A stretch of 64,000 nt of DNA from Paenibacillus sp. BK033 (lineage in GTDB: Bacteria > Bacillota > Bacilli > Paenibacillales > Paenibacillaceae). Made by a program: the position numbers and the translations under genes. The stretch spans positions 558,001-622,000 of the forward strand of contig NZ_SLVP01000001.1 in NCBI RefSeq assembly GCF_004345425.1. Direction: 5' to 3'. The notes beneath the pieces were generated by a model. That model searched no databases. It was not told the DNA's origin and saw only the letters and a list, made by a program, of their open reading frames with translations. Of the stretch, positions 17,310-25,912 are shown piece by piece (the first letter of the stretch is position 1; the number at the start of each line of letters is the position of its first letter).

Positions 17310-19013
17310 ATGCCATTACAGGAACATTTATCGTTTTGGAACGATATTGCGGTCAGAGTGCTTGACGTTCGGCGGGAAATCCTGCTTCCGGGCAGCCAGC
17401 TTCAGCGTTTGCCGGAGAATATGCTGTTTTTTGCATGGAGCGGTTATGGCAGCCTGCTAATTGACGGAACAACGTACTCCTTAAGCCCCTTTTCAGTCCG
17501 CCATGCGGGCAAAGATGCAGCCATCAGCATGGAAGCCATTACGGAACCAATCGAATATACCGTCATCTATTACAGAGCCGAGCTCATGCCTTCTGCGGGA
17601 GGGGAGCTCGCCGCTGTTGAGGAAGCGCTTTTGCAAATGCCGTTTGGAATTCAGCCTTCCAAGCGGCTGTCGCTGCATCAGGTCGTGGAACAGCTGGAGC
17701 TCAAATGGGGCATGAGGCAAGGCATCGAAGGCTTCCATGCCAATGCGCTTCTGCAGGGTCTGCTTTACGAGCTGCTGAAGCAGCTGCTGGCGGAAGGCTA
17801 TCAGACGCCTTCGGAAGCGGTTGCCATTGTAATGAAGCACATTGACGCAAACTATAATAAGCCGTTAAAACTGGACGTTCTAGCCGGACTGGTTCATTGC
17901 AGCTCAAGGCAGCTGCAGAGATGGTTTAACGGGCAGAAGCAGCTGGGCCCTATGGAGTATGTCATTAAGGTCAGAATGAGCCACGCGGCCGAGCTGCTCC
18001 GGCATACGGACGCAACGATTCAGGAAATTGCGTTAAGCATTGGCTATCGTGATCTGTATTATTTCAGCAGAGCCTTTAAAAATTATTACGGGATCGCTCC
18101 GCAGGACTTCCGCCGTACCTCTCTGGCAGGCGAGGTTTACGCATTGGCTGCTTCGCAAACCATAGATGACGCGGCCGTCATTAAGCATAGAAAAGGCGAG
18201 CTTCGGCTGCAGCGGCTGCCTAAGCGGATTGCGGTGCTTGACGTTCAATATGCCGACCAGCTGTTTACGCTGAAAGAACAGCCTGCCGGCAGCGTAGGGA
18301 TCGGAGGCGCTGAAATTTCCTGCTTCCCGGATTATTTGCAGAACAAGCTGGGTCAATTTACGGTGCTTGGAACCTGTGAGCGGATCGATATGCATGCCCT
18401 TGCAGAACTGCAGCCTGACCTGATCGTCTGTACGGATTTGCATGAGAGGCTGTATCCGAAGCTTTGCCAATTCGCGCCTACCCTTCTGTTTGACCGGAAT
18501 GAGGATTGGCGCAAGATACTGGGCATTTTTGGCGTCATCACGGGTAAAAAACAGGAAGCGGAGCGAATCTTAATGGCGTATAGGGAGAAGACGGAGAAAC
18601 TATCGGACATGCTTGCCGACAAGCTGAGAGGCCAGCATGTAGCGATCATTCGTCCGCGCGAAACGTCCATTCGCCTGCATACGGCATCCCACCGTACCGG
18701 CGCAGTCTTGTACGCGGATTTGAGGCTGCCTGCTCCCTTTTATATAACGGGGGAATCCGTCTCGGATACGGCCTACCATATCTCGATTGAAGATCTGCCC
18801 GGCGTGAACGCCAATCATTATTTCCTGCTAAGCAACGACATGTTCAAGGAGCAGGTCTTGAGCATGCAGCGAAGCATAGAGTGGAACTCGCTTCATGCCG
18901 TGAAGCAGCAATGCGTGTACACCGTGGATGCCTCGACCTGGATTGGCTCTTACGGTCCAACGGGAATTAACCGTATTGTCGATGAGGTAGCGCAATCCTT
19001 GCTTGGCGCCTGA
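17310..19013 (+). CDS. AraC regulator fused to a siderophore-binding domain (Btr-like)
   Basis: A 567-residue fusion. Residues 1-170 form an AraC-type N-terminal cupin-like region; about 175-275 hold two helix-turn-helix motifs (LDVLAGLVHCSSRQLQRWFN and IQEIALSIGYRDLYYFSRAF); about 285-567 form a FecB-type binding domain lacking any signal peptide. B. subtilis Btr has this architecture and activates siderophore uptake when its binding domain holds ferric bacillibactin. The binding domain parallels the secreted lipoprotein upstream segment by segment (RPRETSIRLHTASHRTGAVL against RPRIEGIRVHTPDHRTGAIL), so both probably bind the same ligand. GGAGAGG is 6 bases before ATG 17310. Confidence 0.92.
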   Translation: MPLQEHLSFWNDIAVRVLDVRREILLPGSQLQRLPENMLFFAWSGYGSLLIDGTTYSLSPFSVRHAGKDAAISMEAITEPIEYTVIYYRAELMPSAGGELAAVEEALLQMPFGIQPSKRLSLHQVVEQLELKWGMRQGIEGFHANALLQGLLYELLKQLLAEGYQTPSEAVAIVMKHIDANYNKPLKLDVLAGLVHCSSRQLQRWFNGQKQLGPMEYVIKVRMSHAAELLRHTDATIQEIALSIGYRDLYYFSRAFKNYYGIAPQDFRRTSLAGEVYALAASQTIDDAAVIKHRKGELRLQRLPKRIAVLDVQYADQLFTLKEQPAGSVGIGGAEISCFPDYLQNKLGQFTVLGTCERIDMHALAELQPDLIVCTDLHERLYPKLCQFAPTLLFDRNEDWRKILGIFGVITGKKQEAERILMAYREKTEKLSDMLADKLRGQHVAIIRPRETSIRLHTASHRTGAVLYADLRLPAPFYITGESVSDTAYHISIEDLPGVNANHYFLLSNDMFKEQVLSMQRSIEWNSLHAVKQQCVYTVDASTWIGSYGPTGINRIVDEVAQSLLGA

Positions 19014-19034
19014 AATTGGCCTAAATGGCCTATA

Positions 19035-19062
19035 TTGACAACCGAAGCGTTTATGCTATATT
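19035..19062 (+). promoter_or_regulatory. Sigma-A promoter of the sulfonate operon
   Basis: TTGACA (19035-19040), 16 bases, TATATT (19057-19062). Transcription should begin near 19070, leaving a leader of about 150 bases. A CymR-like TTGGAATT element lies at 19079-19086, inside the initiation region; CymR represses ssu-type genes in B. subtilis, so this may be its site (weak inference). Confidence 0.65.
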
Positions 19063-19069
19063 AATCTCA

Positions 19070-19190
19070 TGGTTTTACTTGGAATTAAATGGCACCTATT
19101 GAATGAACCATCCAAACAATTGAACCGCTGACCGGGCAACCGGAAGCGCAGAAGACCAACGCTTGTTGTGGTCGGCTGCGCTTTTTTGTT
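19070..19190 (+). ncRNA. Structured leader with mutually exclusive hairpins (candidate attenuator or riboswitch)
   Basis: The leader contains a hairpin with stem CGCT(19126-19129)/AGCG(19145-19148) and upper stem CCGG/CCGG capped by a GCAA tetraloop. Its 3' strand AGCG is also the base of the terminator stem at 19144-19183, so the two folds compete. Such an anti-terminator/terminator switch indicates transcription attenuation. I do not recognise S-box or T-box consensus elements in it. Confidence 0.5.
19144..19188 (+). terminator. Terminator within the sulfonate operon leader
   Basis: Stem AAGCGCAG (19144-19151) / CTGCGCTT (19176-19183) plus GACCAAC / GTTGTGGTC, then six T. It ends 35 bases before the first gene and would switch the operon off unless prevented. 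Confidence 0.85.
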
Positions 19191-19222
19191 TATTCCCGGG
19201 TACAAGAGAAAGGGTGAGAGAG

Positions 19223-20032
19223 ATGCCGGCATTAGAAAAGCTTCGATTCGAGAATGTGGCAAAAAGCTTTATCGTGCGCGATCCGAAACAAAAAGGGGCG
19301 ACGCAGCCATTTACGGCGGTTAAGGACTTAAGCTTTACCGTTAAGGAAGGCGAGTTTATTACCTTGGTAGGACCAAGCGGCTGCGGAAAATCAACCCTGC
19401 TTGACCTCATTAGCGGTTTATCGCTTCCTACTAGCGGGCGTATTTACATGGACGGGAAGGAAATTACCGGTCCCGGTCTCGACAGAGGGATTGTTTTTCA
19501 GCAATATGCTCTATTTCCCTGGAAGACGGCAAGGGGGAACATTGAGTTCGGACTGGAGGCCAAAGGCATCCCGAAGCAGGAGCGAAAGGAATTGGCGGAG
19601 CATTTTCTGGCGTTAGTTGGATTGAGCGCATTCGCGAACCGGTATCCCCACGAATTGTCCGGAGGCATGAAGCAGCGCGTAGCGATTGCCAGAAGCCTTG
19701 CATTTAACCCGGATGTTCTGCTTATGGATGAACCGTTTGCGGCGCTGGATGCGCAAACCCGGGAAACCTTGCAAAGCGAGCTGCTCCGGATCTGGCAGAA
19801 AACGAAAAAAACGATTATTTTCATCACGCATGGCATTGACGAAGCGGTATACCTGGGAGAACGCGTTGTGGTTCTGACTCCCGGTCCGGGTACCGTGAAG
19901 AAGATCGTCGATATTCCATTGAAGCACCGGTTGGATGATGCGGATATCCGCTCCAATCCGGAGTTTGTCAAGGCGCGGCACGAGGTATGGAGCCTGCTGC
20001 ACGAGCTGGAATACCAAGGCGCGTATATTTAA
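19223..20032 (+). CDS. ABC transporter ATPase, nitrate/sulfonate/taurine type
   Basis: A 269-residue ATP-binding subunit. Walker A GPSGCGKST (50-58), Q-loop FQQYALFPW, signature LSGGMKQR, and Walker B VLLMDEPFAALD identify the ABC ATPase; the IVFQQYALFPWKTARGNIEF segment and C-terminus are typical of SsuB/TauB/NrtD. Start ATG 19223 follows AAAGGGTGAG; an earlier ATG at 19163 lies inside the terminator and is rejected. First gene of a five-gene operon with a permease, binding protein and two monooxygenases, pointing to import of an organosulfur compound. Confidence 0.93.
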   Translation: MPALEKLRFENVAKSFIVRDPKQKGATQPFTAVKDLSFTVKEGEFITLVGPSGCGKSTLLDLISGLSLPTSGRIYMDGKEITGPGLDRGIVFQQYALFPWKTARGNIEFGLEAKGIPKQERKELAEHFLALVGLSAFANRYPHELSGGMKQRVAIARSLAFNPDVLLMDEPFAALDAQTRETLQSELLRIWQKTKKTIIFITHGIDEAVYLGERVVVLTPGPGTVKKIVDIPLKHRLDDADIRSNPEFVKARHEVWSLLHELEYQGAYI

Positions 20033-20058
20033 CGGATTTACGAAAGGAGCGTATCGAA

Positions 20059-20877
20059 ATGGAAAATGTTAAAGCGGTTCCTAGACCCCTGCAAAGCAGA
20101 AGAGTCAAACTGGGCGTCTCGCTTCATATCCGCAAGCTGTTCAAGCAGTCTATCGTTCTGATCTTGCTGGCCCTCGTCTGGCAGATTGCTCCCCTTGCGG
20201 GCTTCGCGGATCCGGCTTTCCTGCCCCCGTTCTCCGATGTCATTCAGGCGCTCTGGAATTTGATATTGTCCGGCGAGCTGTTCCATCATTTTGCGGCGAG
20301 TATGGTTCGTTCGTTAAGCGGATTTGCGTTAGCCCTTGTTATCGCCATCCCGTTAGGGCTTGCGATTGGCTGGTATCCTCTTGCCAGGGAGCTTCTCAAT
20401 CCGGTGATGGAATTGTTCCGCAATACAGCAGCGCTTGCTTTGCTTCCCGTGTTTATGCTTATCCTCGGAATCGGAGAGACGTCCAAAATCGCCATTGTCT
20501 TGTTTGCCTGCACGTGGCCAATCCTTCTGAATACGATCGCAGCCGTAGGCAACGTTGATCCGCTGCTGATCAAATCAGCCCGGTCCATGAATCTCTCGTC
20601 ATTCAAGCTGTTCCTCAAGGTCATCCTGCCGGCGTCGGTTCCAACGATCTTTACGGGAATCCGGATGGCGGGAACCGGAGCGATTCTCGTCCTTATCGCC
20701 GCCGAGATGGTAGGCGCCAAGGAAGGTCTCGGCTACCTCATCACGTATTCCCAATATAACTTCCAAATCCCCGAAATGTTTGCCGGTATCCTCACGATCG
20801 CTTTGCTTGGCTTGTTGATTAATCAGGGATTAAGCGTGCTGGAACGCAAGTTGTCCAAATGGAAGCAGCAAGCATAA
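20059..20877 (+). CDS. ABC transporter permease, SsuC/TauC type
   Basis: A 272-residue permease with about six membrane helices and the cytoplasmic coupling loop ARSMNLSSFKLFLKVILPAS (EAA-like). Family features include PPFSDVIQALWNLILSGELF and IPLGLAIGWYP. AAAGGAG precedes ATG 20059, 26 bases after the ATPase gene. It forms the membrane channel for the adjacent ATPase and the binding lipoprotein two genes further on. Confidence 0.92.
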   Translation: MENVKAVPRPLQSRRVKLGVSLHIRKLFKQSIVLILLALVWQIAPLAGFADPAFLPPFSDVIQALWNLILSGELFHHFAASMVRSLSGFALALVIAIPLGLAIGWYPLARELLNPVMELFRNTAALALLPVFMLILGIGETSKIAIVLFACTWPILLNTIAAVGNVDPLLIKSARSMNLSSFKLFLKVILPASVPTIFTGIRMAGTGAILVLIAAEMVGAKEGLGYLITYSQYNFQIPEMFAGILTIALLGLLINQGLSVLERKLSKWKQQA

Positions 20878-20941
20878 ACGAAGCGGTTCTTTTTTTGCTC
20901 CAAAGTCTATTAAAAATATAGGAATACTAGGAGTGTGGAAT

Positions 20942-22288
20942 ATGACCAAAAAACAAATGAAGCTGGGAGCCTTCTTTAACTTGCCGGGCCATCATGTGGC
21001 CAGCTGGCGTTATCCGTCTACGGATCCTCGCCGGACCTTGGATCTCGAGTACTTAAAGGAGCTGGCGCAGACGGCGGAGCGGGGCAAATTCGATATGATT
21101 TTTTTCGCGGATATCCTTGGTCTTAAGCGTTTGGGCAATTTCGCGACCTCTACGATCAAGCTTGATCCGCTTATTATTATTTCGGCGCTTGCGGCCGTCA
21201 CGCGGAATATCGGCCTTACGGCGACTCTTACGACCACTTACAACGAGCCGTTCCAGGTAGCGCGCAAGTTCGCGGCTATCGACCATTTGTCAGGAGGGCG
21301 TGCGGGCTGGAATGTGGTAACCTCGGGCAACGAGAAGGAGGCGCAGCTGTTCGGCAAGGAAAAGCATCTCGAGCATGCGCGGCGCTACGAGAGGGCGGAA
21401 GAGTTCGTTGAGCTGACGAAAAAGCTTTGGTTCTCCATTGAAGAGGATGCGCTTGTTATCGACAAGGAGAATGGCCGGTTCCTGGACGTTGACAAAGTTC
21501 ACCCCGTTGATCACCAAGGGGAATGGTTTAAAGCGCAGGGTCTGCTGGATGCTCCGTCGACGCCGCAAGGTTATCCCGTCATTGTGCAGGCGGGATCCTC
21601 CGAGGCGGGGAAAGAGCTCGCCGCGAAGACGGCCGAGGTGATATTTACCGCCTGGCAGACGCTGGAGGAAGCGCAGGCCTTCTATCGGGACGTGAAAGGA
21701 CGTCTTGCCAAATACGGACGCCAGCCGGATGACCTGAAAATTATGCCGGGCGTGTTCATCACGGTTGCTCGCACGGAAGCCGAAGCGATTGCGAAGCGTA
21801 AAGAGTTAAACAGCTATATTTCGCCAGAGGTTGGTCTGGAGTACTTATCGAATTTTATCGGCGTCGATTTGAGCGGTTACGACGTGGATGCTCCTCTTCC
21901 GGCAAGCGGGGAAAGCGAGGACAAGACGAACCCGCAGACCCGCACGAATATTATTCGGGCACTCGCGGAGCGGGAAGGCTTAAGCACGCTGCGCGAGGTG
22001 TACGAATTTATCGCGGGTGCACGTGGGCATCGGGAAATTGTAGGCACGCCGGCTCAGATCGCGGATCAGTTGGAAGAATGGTTCTTAAACGAAGGAGCCG
22101 ACGGCTTTAATATGATGCCGCCTACGTTCCCGGAAGGTTTAAACGATATTGTTGAGCTTGTTATTCCGGAGCTGCAGCGCCGCGAATTGTTCCGTACGGA
22201 ATACGAAAGCCATACGCTGCGGGGGAATCTGGGTTTATCTATTCCGGTTAATCCCTATCGCAAGCAGCCGCAGCAATCGCATCAATAA
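20942..22288 (+). CDS. NtaA/SnaA/DszA-family FMN-dependent monooxygenase, copy 1
   Basis: A 448-residue luciferase-like (LLM) monooxygenase: it opens KQMKLGAFFNLPGHHVASWR and carries TAERGKFDMIFFADI, TTYNEPFQVARKFAAIDHLS, GRAGWNVVTS and PVIVQAGSSEAGKELAAKTA, all typical of the NtaA/SnaA/DszA group. These enzymes use reduced FMN and O2 supplied by a separate reductase. In this context C-S bond cleavage of an imported sulfonate, sulfone or thioether is likely. AGGAG lies before ATG 20942. A close paralogue follows after the binding-protein gene. Confidence 0.92.
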   Translation: MTKKQMKLGAFFNLPGHHVASWRYPSTDPRRTLDLEYLKELAQTAERGKFDMIFFADILGLKRLGNFATSTIKLDPLIIISALAAVTRNIGLTATLTTTYNEPFQVARKFAAIDHLSGGRAGWNVVTSGNEKEAQLFGKEKHLEHARRYERAEEFVELTKKLWFSIEEDALVIDKENGRFLDVDKVHPVDHQGEWFKAQGLLDAPSTPQGYPVIVQAGSSEAGKELAAKTAEVIFTAWQTLEEAQAFYRDVKGRLAKYGRQPDDLKIMPGVFITVARTEAEAIAKRKELNSYISPEVGLEYLSNFIGVDLSGYDVDAPLPASGESEDKTNPQTRTNIIRALAEREGLSTLREVYEFIAGARGHREIVGTPAQIADQLEEWFLNEGADGFNMMPPTFPEGLNDIVELVIPELQRRELFRTEYESHTLRGNLGLSIPVNPYRKQPQQSHQ

Positions 22289-22314
22289 ATACGAAGAGGT
22301 CGGGAGAGGATCCT

Positions 22315-23334
22315 ATGAAGAAACGATTTACTCACGTTCAGGCATTTCTGTTAACGATGGGCTTAGTTAGCGCTTTGCTTGCAGGATGCTCGGAGAGCAA
22401 AGCCAAGCCGGGGGAAGAAGACAAGGTGCTTCAGTACAACTCGGCGCCGGGAAGCGTATCGTTTCCGGAGCTGGCGAAGGATTTGGGGTACCTGGGCGAT
22501 TTGGAGCTGGAATCGATCGGGAGCACGACGGGCGGACCGGAAAGCATTCAATTAACGGCAACCAAACAGATTGATTTTGGCTCGGCTTTTAACGGGGCGA
22601 TTATCAAATCCATCTCGCAAAACGTAAAGATTAAATCCGTTATCGGCTCGTACGGCAGCGATAAGAACACTTACATCGGCGCTTACGTGCTGGCTGACAG
22701 CTCGATTAAATCCCCGAAGGATTTTATCGGCAAAAAAGTCGGCGTGAATACGCTGGGGGCACACTTGGAATTTGTTACGAAGGATTATTTAAGGAAAGGC
22801 GGCTTAACCGAGAAGGAGATCGAACAAGTGACGCTCGTGACGATCCCATCCGCAAATGCCGAGCAAATTCTCCGCAGCAAGCAGATTGACGTTGTGCTCA
22901 TGAGCGGTATCGCAAGAGACCGTGCCCTGGACAAAGGGGGCATCGTTGAGCTCTTTAAGGATACGGACGTTTATAAGACCGAATTTACGGCAGGCGATTA
23001 TTTCTTCCGGGAGGAGTATATCAAGAATAACCCGGACACGGTGAGGCAGTTTGTTGAAGGGGTGGCCAAGGCTATTGAATGGGCGCGCACGACCCCGCGG
23101 GAAGAGGTCATTCGGAGGTTCGAGGCGATTATCAAGAAGCGTGACCCCAACGAACCGACCGAAAACCTGAAATATTGGAAGAGCACCGGGATTGCGCAGG
23201 CCGGAGGCGTCATAACGCCGGGAGAATACCAGGTCTGGATTGACTGGCTGGTCGCTAACGGCGATTTGAAGAAAGGGCAGGTTAAGGCGGAAGACTTGTA
23301 TACCAACGAGTTTAATTCCTACGCCAAGAAATAA
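22315..23334 (+). CDS. ABC transporter binding lipoprotein, SsuA-like
   Basis: A 339-residue lipoprotein; the signal peptide ends GLVSALLAGC (lipobox LAGC). The type II binding fold shows SVSFPELAKDLGYLGDLELE, QLTATKQIDFGSAFNGAI and SPKDFIGKKVGVNTLGAHLE, as in SsuA/NrtA/ThiY-type proteins that bind sulfonates, nitrate or pyrimidines. Operon neighbours favour an organosulfur ligand. GGGAGAGGA precedes the ATG. Encoded between two monooxygenase paralogues, an unusual order. Confidence 0.92.
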   Translation: MKKRFTHVQAFLLTMGLVSALLAGCSESKAKPGEEDKVLQYNSAPGSVSFPELAKDLGYLGDLELESIGSTTGGPESIQLTATKQIDFGSAFNGAIIKSISQNVKIKSVIGSYGSDKNTYIGAYVLADSSIKSPKDFIGKKVGVNTLGAHLEFVTKDYLRKGGLTEKEIEQVTLVTIPSANAEQILRSKQIDVVLMSGIARDRALDKGGIVELFKDTDVYKTEFTAGDYFFREEYIKNNPDTVRQFVEGVAKAIEWARTTPREEVIRRFEAIIKKRDPNEPTENLKYWKSTGIAQAGGVITPGEYQVWIDWLVANGDLKKGQVKAEDLYTNEFNSYAKK

Positions 23335-23373
23335 GGAAAACCTGAATATATAAGAAGAGATGGAGTGGTGAAG

Positions 23374-24717
23374 ATGACGGTAAGACAAATGAAGCTAGGT
23401 GCTTTTATCATGCTGCCCGGACATCATGTGGCGAGCTGGAGACATCCTGATTCCGGGGCGGACCGTACCTTTGATCTAGCGTATTTATCGGAGATCGCCC
23501 GCACGGCGGAACGCGCTAAGTTCGACATGATCTTTTTCGCGGACGGCTTTGGCTCCAATCTGAATAAGCATTCCAGCTCCGCGCTTAAGCTGGATCCGGT
23601 TATTCTAATCTCGGCGCTTGCAGCCGTAACAGAGAAAATCGGGTTAGCCGCTACCTTAACAACCACTTATAACGAGCCTTTCCATGTCGCACGCAAGTTC
23701 GGCTCGATCAACCACCTGTCGGGCGGCCGCGCAGCCTGGAATGTCGTTACTTCCGCTAATGACAAGGAGTCCTTCCTGTTTGGCAAGGATAAGCATTTGG
23801 AGCATGCAAGCCGTTACGAGCGGGCGGAGGAATTTGTTGAGCTTGTTCAGAAGCTGTGGCAATCCATTGAAGCCGATGCGCTTGTGATCGACAAGGAGCA
23901 AGGACGGTTCCTGGATGTTGATAAAGTGCACCCTGTCGATCATGACGGCAAATGGTTCAAAGTAACGGGCACGCTCGATAATCCGGCCAGCCCGCATGGC
24001 AATCCGGTTATCGTGCAGGCCGGCTCATCCGAGTCCGGCAAGGAGCTGGCGGCCAAGACGGCCGAGGTTATCTTTACGGCGTGGCAGACGCTGGAGGAGG
24101 CGCAGGCTTTTTACCGGGACGTGAAGGGTAGGCTGGCCAAATACGGACGTGAAAGAGACGAGCTGAAAATTATGCCGGGCGTCTTTATTACGGTCGCCAA
24201 GACCGAAGAGGAAGCGCTGGCGAAGCAGAAGGAGCTGAACGGCTACATTCTGCCGGAGGTTGGTCTGGCTTATCTGTCCGGATTTACCAATATCGATTTG
24301 TCCGGTTACGATGTGGATGAGCCGCTGCCTGATATAAGCTCGATAGAGGATAAGACCAATCCTCGCATCCGGTACAATATTATCCGGGAAATAGCAAGGC
24401 GCGAGAATTTAACTTCGATCCGCGCCGTGTACGAACGAATTGCGGGGGCTCGCGGACACCGCGAAATCGTCGGAACGCCTTCGCAAATTGCCGATCAGCT
24501 GGAGGAATGGTTCCTGAATGAAGGAGCGGATGGCTTCAATATCATGTCGCCGTATTTCCCGGGCGGATTCGAAGACATTATCGAGCTCGTCATTCCGGAG
24601 CTGCAGCGGCGGGGACTGTTTCGTACCGAATACGAGAGCAGCACGCTGCGCGGGAATTTGGGTCTGCCGCTTCCCGGGAAGAAGGCGGAGAAGGATAAAG
24701 CGGCAGTTAGCCGCTAA
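23374..24717 (+). CDS. NtaA/SnaA/DszA-family FMN-dependent monooxygenase, copy 2
   Basis: A 447-residue LLM monooxygenase, plainly a paralogue of the gene at 20942, sharing for example the segments RYERAEEFVEL, FLDVDKVHPVDH, KTAEVIFTAWQTLEEAQAFY and EIVGTPxQIADQLEEWFLNE. Divergence is concentrated near residues 50-60, 180-200 and the C-terminus, which may reflect different substrates. Start ATG 23374 follows GGAGTGG. Last gene of the operon; no flavin reductase gene is present in the window. Confidence 0.92.
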   Translation: MTVRQMKLGAFIMLPGHHVASWRHPDSGADRTFDLAYLSEIARTAERAKFDMIFFADGFGSNLNKHSSSALKLDPVILISALAAVTEKIGLAATLTTTYNEPFHVARKFGSINHLSGGRAAWNVVTSANDKESFLFGKDKHLEHASRYERAEEFVELVQKLWQSIEADALVIDKEQGRFLDVDKVHPVDHDGKWFKVTGTLDNPASPHGNPVIVQAGSSESGKELAAKTAEVIFTAWQTLEEAQAFYRDVKGRLAKYGRERDELKIMPGVFITVAKTEEEALAKQKELNGYILPEVGLAYLSGFTNIDLSGYDVDEPLPDISSIEDKTNPRIRYNIIREIARRENLTSIRAVYERIAGARGHREIVGTPSQIADQLEEWFLNEGADGFNIMSPYFPGGFEDIIELVIPELQRRGLFRTEYESSTLRGNLGLPLPGKKAEKDKAAVSR

Positions 24718-24751
24718 ACGCTAAAGCAATCGGGAAAGGCTCTACGGCCCA

Positions 24752-24836
24752 GGTTAAGGTCCATCATGTAATGGGCCTTAACCCTCCTTCGCCCGGGCAA
24801 GAAGAAGGCCCTTAAGGTCCCCAAGGACTCTAAGGG
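24752..24836. repeat. Two consecutive hairpins after the sulfonate operon
   Basis: First hairpin: GGTTAAGG-t-CCAT / ATGG-g-CCTTAACC (24752-24783). Second: CCCTTA-a-GGTCC / GGAC-tc-TAAGGG (24809-24836). Neither is followed by a clear T-run, so they are poor intrinsic terminators but may stabilise mRNA ends between the convergent genes. Confidence 0.6.
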
Positions 24837-24887
24837 TACGCAAAAAGCCCGGCATCGCCGCAGTGCGTTATTGATTTGGCGTTCTTT

Positions 24888-25805
24888 TTATCTGTAACCT
24901 GTCGTATTCGCCGGTTTGCCCGCCTCAATAACCTCAACCAGATAAGGCATGCAGTTGGGCTGCGAACCGTCCACATCCGTGAAGCCGTACACCTGCGCAA
25001 GCTGGCCGCTTGACAGGGATTGCCCATTCCAACGGCTTGCTTCCGGATCTCCCGCAAGGGCAACGACGGCACGTCCCACATAGCGGGGCGATTCGGAAAT
25101 AATAAAATGGGGCTCTTCGGCCGCGGCATCCCGCCAATTCTCCTCCGTTACCTTAAAAATCTCCAGCATGATTTCGGAACGAAGCCAGCCCGGCGTCAAG
25201 GAAACGGCCGTGCATGCATGGGGCTTCACTTCTTGAGCCAGCGCCCAAGCCATGCGATTGATAGAGTTTTTGACCAAATCGTAATACATCGACAATCGGT
25301 AATGATTCTGATTGTACTCGGCCGTTCCGTCCGTCATCTCGACAATCAACCCGTTCTTATTCTTGATAAGAAGAGGAAGAACAAAATGGCTCGTAATCAG
25401 ATGGGTATCAATGGCGAGCCTTAGCATGCGCAGCCCCTTCTCGAGCGAATGCTCCCATACCGGAATATTCCATTCCACGAGATTCTCGCCGCCCCATATA
25501 TCATTGACCAGAATATCAAGCCGTCCATGCTCCCGCTCAATGCGGTTCGCCAAAGCCTGTACTTGTTCGGGGACCAGATGATCCACCTGTACGGCAATTC
25601 CTTGTCCGCCCGCTTTCGTAACAAGCTCCGCTGTCTCCTCGATGGTTTCCGGCCGGTTGTATTCGGATACTTGCGCCCGCGTCGTGCGCCCCGTGACATA
25701 CACCGTTGCGCCTGCCGCTCCCAGCTCTATGGCAATGCCACGCCCGGCGCCCCGCGTTCCTCCTGCTACAAGAGCGATTTTTCCATGTAAAGGTTTCATC
25801 TCCAT
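24888..25805 (-). CDS. SDR-family oxidoreductase
   Basis: A 305-residue short-chain dehydrogenase. The cofactor motif is GGTRGAGRG; the catalytic Tyr and Lys are seen in MYYDLVKNSINRMAWALAQE. The usual NNAG is NDIWGG (VNDIWGGENL), as in some longer SDRs. The C-terminal extension TPGWLRSEIMLE...YVGRAVVALAGDP is also a feature of that subgroup. AGGAGG is 5 bases before ATG 25805; an upstream ATG at 25853 is less likely. Divergent from a WYL-domain regulator, its probable controller. Substrate unknown. Confidence 0.9.
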   Translation of the reverse strand: MEMKPLHGKIALVAGGTRGAGRGIAIELGAAGATVYVTGRTTRAQVSEYNRPETIEETAELVTKAGGQGIAVQVDHLVPEQVQALANRIEREHGRLDILVNDIWGGENLVEWNIPVWEHSLEKGLRMLRLAIDTHLITSHFVLPLLIKNKNGLIVEMTDGTAEYNQNHYRLSMYYDLVKNSINRMAWALAQEVKPHACTAVSLTPGWLRSEIMLEIFKVTEENWRDAAAEEPHFIISESPRYVGRAVVALAGDPEASRWNGQSLSSGQLAQVYGFTDVDGSQPNCMPYLVEVIEAGKPANTTGYR

Positions 25806-25864
25806 ATAAGCCTCCTGAATATAAGTGTGTGCCTTTATTGATTCTTTCCTCATTGTAAACTATA

Positions 25865-25884
25865 ATGACGACATCTTTTGTCAT
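25865..25884. promoter_or_regulatory. Inverted repeat in the SDR/WYL intergenic region
   Basis: ATGAC (25865-25869) and GTCAT (25880-25884) separated by 10 bases, embedded in AT-rich promoter-like sequence between the divergent genes. A plausible operator for the WYL regulator. Confidence 0.45.
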
Positions 25885-25912
25885 ATATAAAACAAACGAA
25901 GGTGAATGCGAA

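Noticed and set aside
19120..19190. S-box (SAM-I) riboswitch before the sulfonate operon
   Set aside because: The GGGCAACC string is reminiscent, but the kink-turn and the purine-rich GGAGGGA core of the S-box are missing; kept as an unclassified leader.
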